From an uncultured Actinomycetes bacterium (GTDB taxonomy: Bacteria; Actinomycetota; Acidimicrobiia; Acidimicrobiales; RAAP-2), in assembly GCA_903860745.1 (NCBI GenBank), contig CAIORQ010000040.1:1-64000 (forward strand): a stretch of 64,000 bases of DNA. Direction: 5' to 3'. Made by a program: the position numbers and the translations under genes. Every line of letters begins with the position of its first letter. Position 1 is the stretch's first letter. Of this stretch, positions 1 to 7,690 are shown piece after piece. Below the pieces are notes generated by a model, which was given only the letters and a program-made list of their open reading frames with translations, searched no databases and was not told where the DNA came from.

Positions 1-2
1 GG

Positions 3-794
3 CTGGGCGTCGAACTCGGCGTGCGCTCGTCGAGCCGGCAGCACCTCTCGGACAACCTCCACCGCGTCCTCAGCGGAGACGCGCAGCCGGTCGAGACGTC
101 GCTGCTGGCACGCTACGTGCGCCGTGGTTTCGCCAGTTACGGCCAGTATTGGGCCGAGGGGGCCAAGTTGCCGGCGCTCTCGCACGAGACGATCACCTCG
201 CGCTTTCGCATCGCCGAGGGACTCGAGCACCTCGAGGAGGCGCACGCCCGCGGCCAGGGAGTGGTGATCGCCCTGCCCCACGTGGGATCGTGGGAGTGGG
301 GCGGGGCGTTCATCGCCTCCCTGGGCATGCCGATGACGGCGATCGCCGAGGAGCTCTCGCCACCTGCGCTCTTCGACTGGTTCAAGGCCAAGCGCGAGTC
401 GATCGGCATCCACATCGAGGCCCTCAACGCCGAGGCCAGCTCGAAACTGCTCAACGTCCTCAAGTCCGGCGGTGTCGTGGGACTGCTCTGCGACCGTGAC
501 ATCGCCGGAGGAGGCGTCGAGGTCGACTTCTTCTCCTCGCGGGTGACCTTGCCCGGTGGCCCCGCCACCCTGGCGCTGCGCACCGGGGCAACTCTCCTGG
601 CCGCCGCCTGTTACGCGGGACCGGGACGCGACCACTTCGCCGTGGTCACGCCTCCCATCGAGGCACTTCGAGAAGGTCGACTGCGCGAGGACGTGACCCG
701 CGTGACCCAGGCGGTGGCCCGCGAGCTCGAGGACCTCATCCGGCGCGCGCCGGAGCAGTGGCACGTGCTCGAGGAGAGGTTCGGTCCTGCGTGA
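3..794 (+). CDS. patA: Phosphatidylinositol mannoside acyltransferase (LpxL/HtrB-like), 5' end outside window
   Basis: Membrane-associated acyltransferase that transfers a fatty acyl chain to phosphatidylinositol mannoside. The reading frame is open to the left edge, and the sequence just before the GTG at 21 still reads as plausible protein, so the true start lies upstream. The HX4E catalytic motif of the lysophospholipid acyltransferase family is visible as HVGSWE (His87/Glu92 counted from 21), followed by a GLLCDRD segment. The next gene, a pimA-like mannosyltransferase, overlaps its stop (GTGA), which is the classical patA-pimA pairing of actinobacteria. The family is clear; the exact acceptor is inferred from context. 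Confidence 0.82.
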   Translation: MGVELGVRSSSRQHLSDNLHRVLSGDAQPVETSLLARYVRRGFASYGQYWAEGAKLPALSHETITSRFRIAEGLEHLEEAHARGQGVVIALPHVGSWEWGGAFIASLGMPMTAIAEELSPPALFDWFKAKRESIGIHIEALNAEASSKLLNVLKSGGVVGLLCDRDIAGGGVEVDFFSSRVTLPGGPATLALRTGATLLAAACYAGPGRDHFAVVTPPIEALREGRLREDVTRVTQAVARELEDLIRRAPEQWHVLEERFGPA

Positions 795-1903
795 GGGTCG
801 AGTTCTCTCGAGTGACGCTGGTCTCGCCCTACGCCCTCGACGTCCACGGCGGGGTGCAGGAGCAGGTAGTGGCGATGAGTCGCGAACTGTCGCGCCGCGG
901 GACGCAGGTACAGATAGTGGCGCCCCACTCGTCCGATCGCCAGTCCTACGACACACCGGCGCTCATCGATCGTTTGGGGCCGCTGATCAGCGTTGCCGCG
1001 AACGGGTCGCGGGCGCCACTGACCTTGTCGGCGAGGGCGTCGGCGCAGGCCTTCGAGCGCGTGCGCGACTTCGATCCCGATCTGGTCCACTTCCACGAAC
1101 CCTTCGCGCCGCGGGTGGGATGGCGCACCCTGCGGGCGCATTGGCGTCCGGCGGTGGGGACCTTCCACCGCAGCGGCGAGGGTCCGGCGGTGTCATTGGC
1201 GGCTCCCCTCCTGCGACGCTGGTCGCGGCACCTGGACGCCGCTGCAGCGGTTTCGACCCACGCGGCGGCGACGGCGCGGCGTTCCTGCGGTCTCGATCCC
1301 GTCGTGTTGTTCAACGGATTCGAACTGGAACGGTTCGCCGAGTTCGCTCGTGAACGCCAGGCGACGACGACGATGGTGGTCCTGGGGCGCCTCGAGGAGC
1401 GCAAGGGCGTCGCCACCGCGATCGACGCGCTGCGCCGGCACAACGATCGCGTTCGCGGCGACTGGCGCCTGGTGGTGGTCGGTGACGGCCCGGACCGAGC
1501 GGCCCTGCAACGCCGCGCCGGCGCGAGCGACGTCGTGTTCATAGGCGCAGTGTCGGACGAGGAGAAGCGTCGCTGGTATCGACGTGCCGACGTGGTGGTG
1601 GCTCCGGCCACGCACGGTGAGTCCTTCGGACTGGTGCTGCTCGAGGCGATGGCCTCGATGACGCGGGTCGTCGCCAGCGACATCCCGGGGTACCGAGACG
1701 CCGCGGGCGGCCACGCGGTACTCTTCGCGGCCCGGGACCCCGCCGCCCTCGAAGCGGCCATCGTGGCGGCCCTGGGCAGCCGCGACGAAGCGACCCTCGA
1801 GAGCGCTCGCGAATACGCCCGAGGCTGGTCGATGTCCACCCTCGTCGATCGCTACCTCGACCTCTACCGGGTGGCACGCCGGGAATTCGCAGGCCTGGAC
1901 TAG
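791..1903 (+). CDS. pimA: GT4 glycosyltransferase, phosphatidylinositol alpha-mannosyltransferase type
   Basis: Predicted GDP-mannose-dependent transferase adding the first mannose to phosphatidylinositol at the inner membrane face. The 370-aa protein shows the GT-B layout: an N-terminal glycine loop (DVHGGVQEQ), a C-terminal segment starting near EERKGVATA, and the EX7E nucleotide-sugar motif in HGESFGLVLLEAM. GTG 791 is chosen because it overlaps the patA stop as GTGA and starts right at the first conserved strand; an upstream start at 758 would only add residues encoded inside patA. The assignment rests on GT4 motifs plus operon context. Another GT4 mannosyltransferase is the main alternative. 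Confidence 0.8.
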   Translation: MRVEFSRVTLVSPYALDVHGGVQEQVVAMSRELSRRGTQVQIVAPHSSDRQSYDTPALIDRLGPLISVAANGSRAPLTLSARASAQAFERVRDFDPDLVHFHEPFAPRVGWRTLRAHWRPAVGTFHRSGEGPAVSLAAPLLRRWSRHLDAAAAVSTHAAATARRSCGLDPVVLFNGFELERFAEFARERQATTTMVVLGRLEERKGVATAIDALRRHNDRVRGDWRLVVVGDGPDRAALQRRAGASDVVFIGAVSDEEKRRWYRRADVVVAPATHGESFGLVLLEAMASMTRVVASDIPGYRDAAGGHAVLFAARDPAALEAAIVAALGSRDEATLESAREYARGWSMSTLVDRYLDLYRVARREFAGLD

Positions 1904-1906
1904 CCT
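1901..1906 (+). promoter_or_regulatory. Putative leaderless -10 box
   Basis: TAGCCT lies six bases before the ATG at 1913 and shares its TAG with the pimA stop codon. The spacing fits transcription starting at the ATG itself. Confidence 0.4.
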
Positions 1907-1912
1907 GAAGGG

Positions 1913-2815
1913 ATGGCCACACAGCAACGTTCGCGCACGCGGCGCCACTCGCCCTCGCGTCAGCGCGGCCCGCGACACGTCGAAGCGGTCCTCGACCCGA
2001 CCTGGCGCAACCCCTACGCGCCCACGCCCGAGGAGCGGGCGGGACACCTCGAAGCCCTGCACCGCTTCGCGCTCAAGCGCAAACGCCTCGAGATCGCCCT
2101 GGCTGGGCTGGTCGTCGTCGCCCTGGCAATGGGCGCCGTCGCGTCGCCCTGGCTGATCGTGGTGGCGCTGCTCGTGGCGGCGCTGGTGTTCCTCGACGTC
2201 CGTCGTTCGATGGCGGCCATCGAGGGCCGAGGCACGGAACTCGCCTCCCTGATGCAGGCGACCTTCCAGCCCGGGGGCACCTCGAAGGACCGCCAGCGTC
2301 TCCTGACGGTGCTGGACCGTCTCACGGCGACCTTCGGCGTCGACGCCGTGAGCGCCTTCATCGTCGATGACGCCGGCTACAACGCCGCGCTCGTCCCGAG
2401 CGGCACGGGCTTCAACCTCTTCGTCACCAATTCGCTCATGGCCGACTTCGAGCTCATCGAACTCGAGGGGGTCGTCGCGCACTGCCTGGCGCGCCAACGC
2501 ATGGGTACCCTGGCCCGCTTGAGCGCCTCGGCAATGGTGAACGCCTCACCCTCGGCGCGACGGGAGCTGGCGGGAGCCGGCGTGACCTACCGGGCGGACG
2601 AGGTGGCCGCCGCGGCCATTCGCTACCCCCTGGGACTCGCGGGCGCCCTGCGAAAGTGCGCCGCACAGGTGGTGTCGCCGTCGTCGTTCTTCGCCACGCC
2701 GACCTACGACCGGTGGCGCTACGTGTGGTTCGACGTGTATCGCGACCGCGCGACACGAGACCTGTCTGACCTCGACGACGTCGAGTTGCGCGCCCTGGCC
2801 CTCGAGGAGTGGTAG
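1913..2815 (+). CDS. Membrane-anchored M48-like protein with degenerate zinc site
   Basis: 300-aa protein with a basic N-terminus and a hydrophobic hairpin at about residues 61-94. The C-terminal domain resembles M48 (HtpX/Ste24-type) metallopeptidases: a stretch ending GFNLFVTNSLM, then LEGVVAHCLARQ at residues 184-195, where active members have HExxH, and later YRADEVAAAAIRYPLGLAGALRK, matching the E-x-x-AD...P.gLa.AL helix. Here the HExxH glutamate is Cys191, the second His is Arg, and the downstream zinc-ligand Glu is absent, so peptidase activity looks lost. It lies between pimA and pdxS, where mycobacteria carry different genes. Function unknown; the M48 relationship is my reading of motif order. 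Confidence 0.7.
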   Translation: MATQQRSRTRRHSPSRQRGPRHVEAVLDPTWRNPYAPTPEERAGHLEALHRFALKRKRLEIALAGLVVVALAMGAVASPWLIVVALLVAALVFLDVRRSMAAIEGRGTELASLMQATFQPGGTSKDRQRLLTVLDRLTATFGVDAVSAFIVDDAGYNAALVPSGTGFNLFVTNSLMADFELIELEGVVAHCLARQRMGTLARLSASAMVNASPSARRELAGAGVTYRADEVAAAAIRYPLGLAGALRKCAAQVVSPSSFFATPTYDRWRYVWFDVYRDRATRDLSDLDDVELRALALEEW

Positions 2816-2829
2816 GCGGGGTCGCCGAG

Positions 2830-2835
2830 TAGGCT
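2830..2835 (+). promoter_or_regulatory. Putative -10 box of pdxS
   Basis: TAGGCT is seven bases before the pdxS ATG. A GGAGG also lies in this spacer, so leaderless and leadered initiation cannot be separated by eye. Confidence 0.35.
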
Positions 2836-2842
2836 GGAGGCC

Positions 2843-3739
2843 ATGACTTCAGCCCTTTCCCCCTCCACCGTCGGTTCCGCCCTCGTCAAGCGGGGCCTGG
2901 CCGACATGTTGCGCGGCGGCGTCATCATGGACGTGGTGAACCCCGAGCAGGCCAAGATCGCCGAGGACGCGGGAGCGGTGGCCGTGATGGCGCTGGAGCG
3001 GGTCCCCTCCGATATCCGTCGTGACGGCGGGGTGGCGCGGATGAGCGATCCGCAGATGATCCAGGAGATCCAGGCCGCCGTGACCATTCCGGTGATGGCC
3101 AAGGCCCGCATCGGGCATTTCGCCGAGGCGCAGATCCTTCAAGCCCTCGACGTCGACTACATCGACGAGTCCGAGGTGCTGACGCCGGCCGACGAGGAGA
3201 ACCACATCGACAAGTGGGTCTTCACGGTCCCCTTCGTCTGCGGTGCCACCAACCTCGGAGAGGCGCTTCGCCGCATCGCCGAGGGTGCCTGCTTGATCCG
3301 TTCCAAGGGCGAGGCCGGAACCGGCAACGTCGTGGAGGCGGTCCGCCACCTGCGAACCATCAACGCCCAGATGCGCCGACTGGCCAGTGCCGACGCGGCC
3401 GAGCTCTTCGCGCTGGCCAAGGACCTCCAGGCCCCCGTCGCCCTGGTCCAGGAAGTGGCCGCGACCGGGAAGCTGCCGGTCCCGCTGTTCTGCGCCGGAG
3501 GAATCTCGACCCCGGCCGATGCGTCACTGGTTCTGCAACTCGGCGCCGAGGCGGTCTTCGTGGGTTCGGGCATCTTCAAGAGCGAGGACCCGGTGCGCAT
3601 GGCCAAGGCCATCGTCGAGGCCACGACGCACTACGAGGACGCCAGCATCGTGACGAAGGTCTCGACCGGCCTGGGTGCCGCGATGCGCGGGGCCGAAACG
3701 GCCACGTTGGAGACCCGTCTGGCCGAGCGCGGCTGGTAG
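2843..3739 (+). CDS. pdxS: Pyridoxal 5'-phosphate synthase, lyase subunit
   Basis: PdxS condenses ribose 5-phosphate, glyceraldehyde 3-phosphate and ammonia into PLP; the ammonia comes from PdxT through a tunnel. The 298-aa length is typical. Residues matching the known Bacillus active-site set are visible: Asp30 (MDVVNP), Lys87 (VMAKARIGH), Lys155 ([10 protein letters not shown]), and the phosphate loop CAGGIST. The TAG stop overlaps the GTG start of pdxT by one base, so the two subunits are probably translationally coupled. The cytosolic PdxS12-PdxT12 complex is expected. Confidence 0.96.
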   Translation: MTSALSPSTVGSALVKRGLADMLRGGVIMDVVNPEQAKIAEDAGAVAVMALERVPSDIRRDGGVARMSDPQMIQEIQAAVTIPVMAKARIGHFAEAQILQALDVDYIDESEVLTPADEENHIDKWVFTVPFVCGATNLGEALRRIAEGACLIRSKGEAGTGNVVEAVRHLRTINAQMRRLASADAAELFALAKDLQAPVALVQEVAATGKLPVPLFCAGGISTPADASLVLQLGAEAVFVGSGIFKSEDPVRMAKAIVEATTHYEDASIVTKVSTGLGAAMRGAETATLETRLAERGW

Positions 3740-4332
3740 TGCGCGCCGTCGGGGTGCTCGCCCTCCAGGGCGACGTGCGAGAGCACGTGACGACCCTGGA
3801 GAATCTGGGCGTGACCGTGCGGCGCGTGCGCACGCCGGGCGACCTCAATGGCGTGAGCGGTCTGGTGATTCCCGGGGGGGAGTCCACGACGATGAGTCGA
3901 CTCCTGATGACCTCAGGGCTCCGCGAGCCCTTGCAGTCGCTGATCACCGGCGGTTTCCCGGTTTTGGGGACCTGCGCGGGGCTGATCATGCTCGCTCGCG
4001 AGGTTCTCGACGGCCGAGCAGACCAGTGGAGCTTCGGAGCCATCGACGTGACGGTGCGTCGCAACGGCTACGGGCGTCAGATCGCCAGCTTCGAGACGCC
4101 GATCGACGTTCTGGGTAGCGGCACCGTGCCCGGGGTCTTCATCCGCGCTCCGCGCATCGTGCGCTGGGGCGAGGAGGTCGTCGTCCTGGCGTCCCACGAC
4201 CACGGTGACGGGGCTCACCCCGTTCTGGTGCGCCAGGGCAGCGCCTGGGGATGCTCCTTTCACCCGGAACTCACCAGTGACGTCACGGTGCACGGCCTGT
4301 TCCTCGACGCCCTGGCGGAAGCGTTACGATGA
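3739..4332 (+). CDS. pdxT: Pyridoxal 5'-phosphate synthase, glutaminase subunit
   Basis: Class I-type glutamine amidotransferase that releases ammonia for PdxS. The 197-aa protein begins [12 protein letters not shown]. It has the oxyanion/substrate loop PGGESTTM (45-52), the nucleophile Cys79 in GTCAGL, and the C-terminal HPE catalytic motif. The GTG at 3739 overlaps the last base of the pdxS stop, which decides the start over a long upstream extension encoded in another frame of pdxS. The gene is followed after 28 bases by yebC. Confidence 0.95.
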   Translation: MRAVGVLALQGDVREHVTTLENLGVTVRRVRTPGDLNGVSGLVIPGGESTTMSRLLMTSGLREPLQSLITGGFPVLGTCAGLIMLAREVLDGRADQWSFGAIDVTVRRNGYGRQIASFETPIDVLGSGTVPGVFIRAPRIVRWGEEVVVLASHDHGDGAHPVLVRQGSAWGCSFHPELTSDVTVHGLFLDALAEALR

Positions 4333-4360
4333 CTACGCCCTAAATCGGGCAGGAGGAAAC

Positions 4361-5110
4361 ATGTCCGGCCATTCGAAGTGGGCGACCACGAAGCACCGCA
4401 AGGGTGCCAAAGACTCAGCGCGCGCCAAGGTCTTCGCCAAGTTGATCCGTCAAGTCGAGGTCGCCGCCCGCGAGGGCGGGGGAGACCCGGCGGCCAACGC
4501 CAGTCTTCGCACCATGTTCCAGAAGGCTCGCGAGGCCTCGGTGCCCATCGACACCATTGAACGCGCCATCAAGCGCGGAACGGGCGAACTCGAGGGCGTG
4601 CGCTACGAGGCCATCTCCTACGAGGGCTACGCCCCCGGCGGCGTGGCGATCATCATCGAGACCTTGACCGACAACCGCAACCGCACGGGTGCCGAGATCA
4701 AGCACCTGCTCTCGAAGAACGGCGGCAACATCGCCGAGCCGGGGGCGGTGTCGTGGCAGTTCGACCGCAAGGGGATCCTCGAGGTCAAGGGTCCCCTCGA
4801 CGAGGACCAGCTCCTCGAGTGGGTGCTCGAGGCCGGCGGCGAGAACTTCACTTCCCAGGGCGAGAACTTCGTCGTCACGACCGACCCCCAGGAACTGGCC
4901 GCGGTGCGCGACGCCCTCGAAGGCTTCGGTCTCACGGTGCTGAGCGCCGACCTCACCCTGGTCCCCCAGAACCTGGTCCCGGTCGAGGACGAGAACGAGG
5001 CGAAGAGGGTGTTGCGTCTGATGGACGCCATCGACGACCACGACGACGTGCAGAACGTCTACGCCAACTTCGACATCTCCGACGAGATCCTCGCCAACTT
5101 CGAGGAGTAA
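4361..5110 (+). CDS. yebC: YebC/PmpR family translational or transcriptional regulator
   Basis: 249-aa member of the YebC family (TACO1-like), known either to bind DNA or to relieve ribosome stalling. The family start SGHSKWATTKHRKG is intact, as are AREGGGDP and the later YEGYAPGG...TDNRNRT segment. A strong AGGAGGA Shine-Dalgarno (4351-4357) fixes the ATG at 4361; the frame is open upstream inside pdxT but that part is not homologous. The position between pdxT and ruvC matches the order in many actinobacteria. Confidence 0.93.
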   Translation: MSGHSKWATTKHRKGAKDSARAKVFAKLIRQVEVAAREGGGDPAANASLRTMFQKAREASVPIDTIERAIKRGTGELEGVRYEAISYEGYAPGGVAIIIETLTDNRNRTGAEIKHLLSKNGGNIAEPGAVSWQFDRKGILEVKGPLDEDQLLEWVLEAGGENFTSQGENFVVTTDPQELAAVRDALEGFGLTVLSADLTLVPQNLVPVEDENEAKRVLRLMDAIDDHDDVQNVYANFDISDEILANFEE

Positions 5111-5137
5111 TTCCCTTCGAGCACCCGGGTGGCGCTA

Positions 5138-5143
5138 TAGAAT
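5138..5143 (+). promoter_or_regulatory. Putative leaderless -10 box of ruvC
   Basis: TAGAAT (inside TATAGAAT) ends seven bases before the ruvC ATG, and no Shine-Dalgarno sequence is visible. This suggests that the ruvCAB operon starts with a leaderless transcript. Confidence 0.5.
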
Positions 5144-5150
5144 CGAACAC

Positions 5151-5660
5151 ATGTTCGTACTCGGCATCGACCCCGGTCTGACGCGGTGTGGGTTCGGGCT
5201 GGTCGAGGGGTCCTTCGAGGGCCCCGAGTCGATGCGCGCCCTGCGTGCCGGGGTTCTCGAGACCGACGCCACCTCGCGGGTGGAGGATCGACTCACGCAG
5301 ATCCACGACGACCTGGCCGCCCTGCTCGACGAGGCGCGCCCCGACGCGGTGGTGGTCGAGCGCGTCTTCTTCCAGCGAAACGCCCTGACCGCCATCCCCG
5401 TGGCCCAGGCGAGCGGCCTGGCGATCGCCCTGGCCGGTTCCCGGGGACTCGACGTGCGCCAGTTCACGTCCCAGCAGGTCAAGCTCGCGGTGACCGGTTA
5501 CGGAGCGGCGTCCAAGACCCAGGTCCAGGAGATGGTGGCGCGCCTGCTCGGACTCGCCCAGGTGCCCCGACCCGCCGACGCCGCCGACGCTCTCGGACTG
5601 GCGATCACCTACTTCGCCACCGAGCGGATCGAACGTCGCTACGCCCAGGTGCCCTCATGA
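5151..5660 (+). CDS. ruvC: Crossover junction endodeoxyribonuclease RuvC
   Basis: Holliday-junction resolvase acting with RuvAB to nick symmetrically across the junction. The 169-aa length is normal. All four acidic active-site residues can be placed: Asp7 (GIDPG), Glu70 (VVVERVFF), Asp143 and Asp146 (PADAADALGLAI). The stop overlaps the ruvA start as ATGA, giving a tight ruvC-ruvA-ruvB operon. Confidence 0.97.
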   Translation: MFVLGIDPGLTRCGFGLVEGSFEGPESMRALRAGVLETDATSRVEDRLTQIHDDLAALLDEARPDAVVVERVFFQRNALTAIPVAQASGLAIALAGSRGLDVRQFTSQQVKLAVTGYGAASKTQVQEMVARLLGLAQVPRPADAADALGLAITYFATERIERRYAQVPS

Positions 5661-6220
5661 TCGGCTGGCTCCGTGGCCGGGTGCTGTGGTGCGAGACCAC
5701 CGGCGCGGTCGTCCTCGACGTCAACGGGGTCGGCTACGAGGTCCAGGTGGCCACGGGCGAGGTCCTGCGCAGCGGTGAGGAGATCGACCTGTACATCTTC
5801 ACCCAGGTCCGCGCCGACGCGATCGTCCTCTACGGCTTCGAGTCCTTGGAGGATCGCGAGTTCTTCTCCCTCCTGCTCGCCACGCCCGGCGTCGGGCCCT
5901 CCACGGCGCTGGCGGCGCTGAGGACCATGCCCGTCGAGGAGTTGCGCCGCGCCATCGACGAGGGCGACGTCAAACGTGTCGCCCAGGTGCCCGGGATCGG
6001 GAGCAAGACCGCGAGTCGCATCGTGTTGGAGCTCAAGGGCAAGCTCGTCGAGGTGCCCGCCAAGGAGAGCGCACCACCGCGCGCCAGCGACATCGAAGAG
6101 GCCCTGCGGTCCCTGGGCTACGCCGCCGTCGAGATCCGCGACGCGCTCGAGGGCGTGGACCTGCCCGACGACGAGTCCACGGCCCTGCGCGTGGCCCTGC
6201 AACGTCTGGGACGACGATGA
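5657..6220 (+). CDS. ruvA: Holliday junction branch migration protein RuvA
   Basis: Junction-binding subunit that loads RuvB. The 187-aa protein has the N-terminal OB fold (MIGWLRGRVL, VNGVGYEVQV), the paired helix-hairpin-helix region (LATPGVGPSTALAAL and VPGIGSKTASRIVLELK), and a C-terminal domain that would contact RuvB. ATG 5657 overlaps the ruvC stop; the TGA stop overlaps the ruvB ATG. A longer in-frame extension upstream is only ruvC antiframe. Confidence 0.97.
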   Translation: MIGWLRGRVLWCETTGAVVLDVNGVGYEVQVATGEVLRSGEEIDLYIFTQVRADAIVLYGFESLEDREFFSLLLATPGVGPSTALAALRTMPVEELRRAIDEGDVKRVAQVPGIGSKTASRIVLELKGKLVEVPAKESAPPRASDIEEALRSLGYAAVEIRDALEGVDLPDDESTALRVALQRLGRR

Positions 6221-7260
6221 CCCGTCGCGAGGTGGAGGTCGGGGCGCTCGAGGACCTCCACGTCGTGACGCCGCTGGCCAGTGAGGTCGAACGCCGCTCC
6301 GAGGCCACCCTGCGGCCCGCGTCGCTGGCCGACTTCGTGGGCCAGCGCGAGCTCGTCGGGCATCTCGCCATCGTCCTGGGAGCCGCCCGCACGCGCGGCC
6401 AGAGCTCGGACCACCTGCTCTTCGCCGGGCCACCCGGACTGGGCAAGACCTCCCTGGCGAGCATCGTGGCCCACGAGATGGGCTCAGGTCTGCGGGTGAC
6501 CTCGGGACCGGTCCTCGCCCGACCCGGGGACCTCGTGGCCCTGTTGACCGATCTCCAGGAGGGCGAGGTCCTCTTCATCGACGAGATCCATCGACTCTCG
6601 CGCGCCGTGGAGGAGGTCCTCTATCCCGCGATGGAGGACCGACGCCTCGACGTGATGATCGGACGGGGCCCCTCGGCCCGATCGATCCGTCTCGACCTGC
6701 CGGCCTTCACCCTGGTCGGTGCGACGACCCGGACCGGGCTGGTGGCCGCGCCGTTGCGCGACCGCTTCGGCTTCGTGGGACAGCTCGACCTCTACGAGGT
6801 GGATGAGCTGCGCCAGATCGTCACCCGGTCGGCCGGCCTGCTCGACGTCGCGCTGCGCGGTGACGCCGCCGGGGTGATCGCCGCTCGGGCCCGCGGTACC
6901 CCGCGAATCGCCAACCGCCTGCTGCGACGGGTGCGCGACGTGGCGTCGGTCGGCGGACATCTCGAGGTCGACGCCGGCTTGGCCGGCGAGGCCCTGGACC
7001 TGTTCGGCGTGGACGAACACGGCCTCGACAAGATCGACCGACGGATCCTCGGTCTGCTGTGCGGTCAGTTCGCCAGCCTGCCCGTGGGCCTCACGACCCT
7101 CTCACACGCCTGTGGCGAGGAGCCCGCCACCATCGAGGACGCCTACGAGCCCTACCTGTTGCGCGAAGGCTTCCTGATCCGCACCCCGCGCGGCCGGGTC
7201 GCCACCGACAAGGCCTACGCCCACCTGCGCCTGTCGCGTCCCGGTGGGGGCTTGGTCTAA
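6217..7260 (+). CDS. ruvB: Holliday junction DNA helicase RuvB
   Basis: AAA+ motor for branch migration. The 347-aa protein shows FVGQREL, Walker A GPPGLGKT with Lys77, Walker B LFIDEIH, a VGATTRTG sensor segment, GTPRIANRLLRRVRD (sensor 2) and the C-terminal winged helix ending in the PRGR region. The start overlaps the ruvA stop (ATGA). It is the last gene of the ruv operon; 55 bases separate it from yajC. Confidence 0.97.
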   Translation: MTRREVEVGALEDLHVVTPLASEVERRSEATLRPASLADFVGQRELVGHLAIVLGAARTRGQSSDHLLFAGPPGLGKTSLASIVAHEMGSGLRVTSGPVLARPGDLVALLTDLQEGEVLFIDEIHRLSRAVEEVLYPAMEDRRLDVMIGRGPSARSIRLDLPAFTLVGATTRTGLVAAPLRDRFGFVGQLDLYEVDELRQIVTRSAGLLDVALRGDAAGVIAARARGTPRIANRLLRRVRDVASVGGHLEVDAGLAGEALDLFGVDEHGLDKIDRRILGLLCGQFASLPVGLTTLSHACGEEPATIEDAYEPYLLREGFLIRTPRGRVATDKAYAHLRLSRPGGGLV

Positions 7261-7279
7261 GTCCGCTTGCCGGAGCGAG

Positions 7280-7285
7280 TAGGGT
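7280..7285 (+). promoter_or_regulatory. Putative -10 box of yajC-secDF
   Basis: TAGGGT lies about 30 bases before the yajC ATG, leaving a short leader that contains a GGAGG Shine-Dalgarno at 7303-7307. This is a leadered promoter, unlike most in this window. Confidence 0.35.
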
Positions 7286-7315
7286 TTCTGTGGTCTATCG
7301 ACGGAGGAAACACCC

Positions 7316-7690
7316 ATGTTGTTCGAAGTGGCCACCACATCATCCAAGGGCGGCAGCCCGCTCATCATCATCATCTACGTGGTGCTCTTCGGGGGGCTCT
7401 ACTTCTTCTACCTGCGTCCGCGCAGTCGCCGTCAGAAGGCGGCGCGCACGACCTCTCGTCAGGTGGAGATCGGCGACCAGGCCCGCACTATTGGCGGGCT
7501 GATCGGCACGGTCGTCAATCGCACCGACGAGGCGGTCACCCTGCGCACCGCGAGTGGCGTGGAGTTGGACTTCATCCCCTCGGCGATCGCCGGACGCCAC
7601 GTGCCGCCCGGGGCCGAGGTGGCGGAGCCTGCCGAGGGTGAGAGCCACGCGGACGGCGAGGAGCACTCGAGCGAGGGCGACGACAAGTAA
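7316..7690 (+). CDS. yajC: Preprotein translocase accessory subunit YajC
   Basis: Small inner-membrane partner of SecDF. The 124-aa protein has one transmembrane helix (about residues 15-32, IIIIYVVLFGGLYFFYLRP) followed by the conserved cytoplasmic GDQARTIGGLIGTV core, and an acidic Glu/Ser/His-rich tail. GGAGG seven to eight bases upstream supports the ATG. The TAA stop shares a base with the secD ATG. Confidence 0.93.
   Translation: MLFEVATTSSKGGSPLIIIIYVVLFGGLYFFYLRPRSRRQKAARTTSRQVEIGDQARTIGGLIGTVVNRTDEAVTLRTASGVELDFIPSAIAGRHVPPGAEVAEPAEGESHADGEEHSSEGDDK

Noticed and set aside
1193-2497. 434-codon antisense frame across pimA and the M48-like gene
   Set aside because: It spans two real genes and has low-complexity composition; shadow frame.
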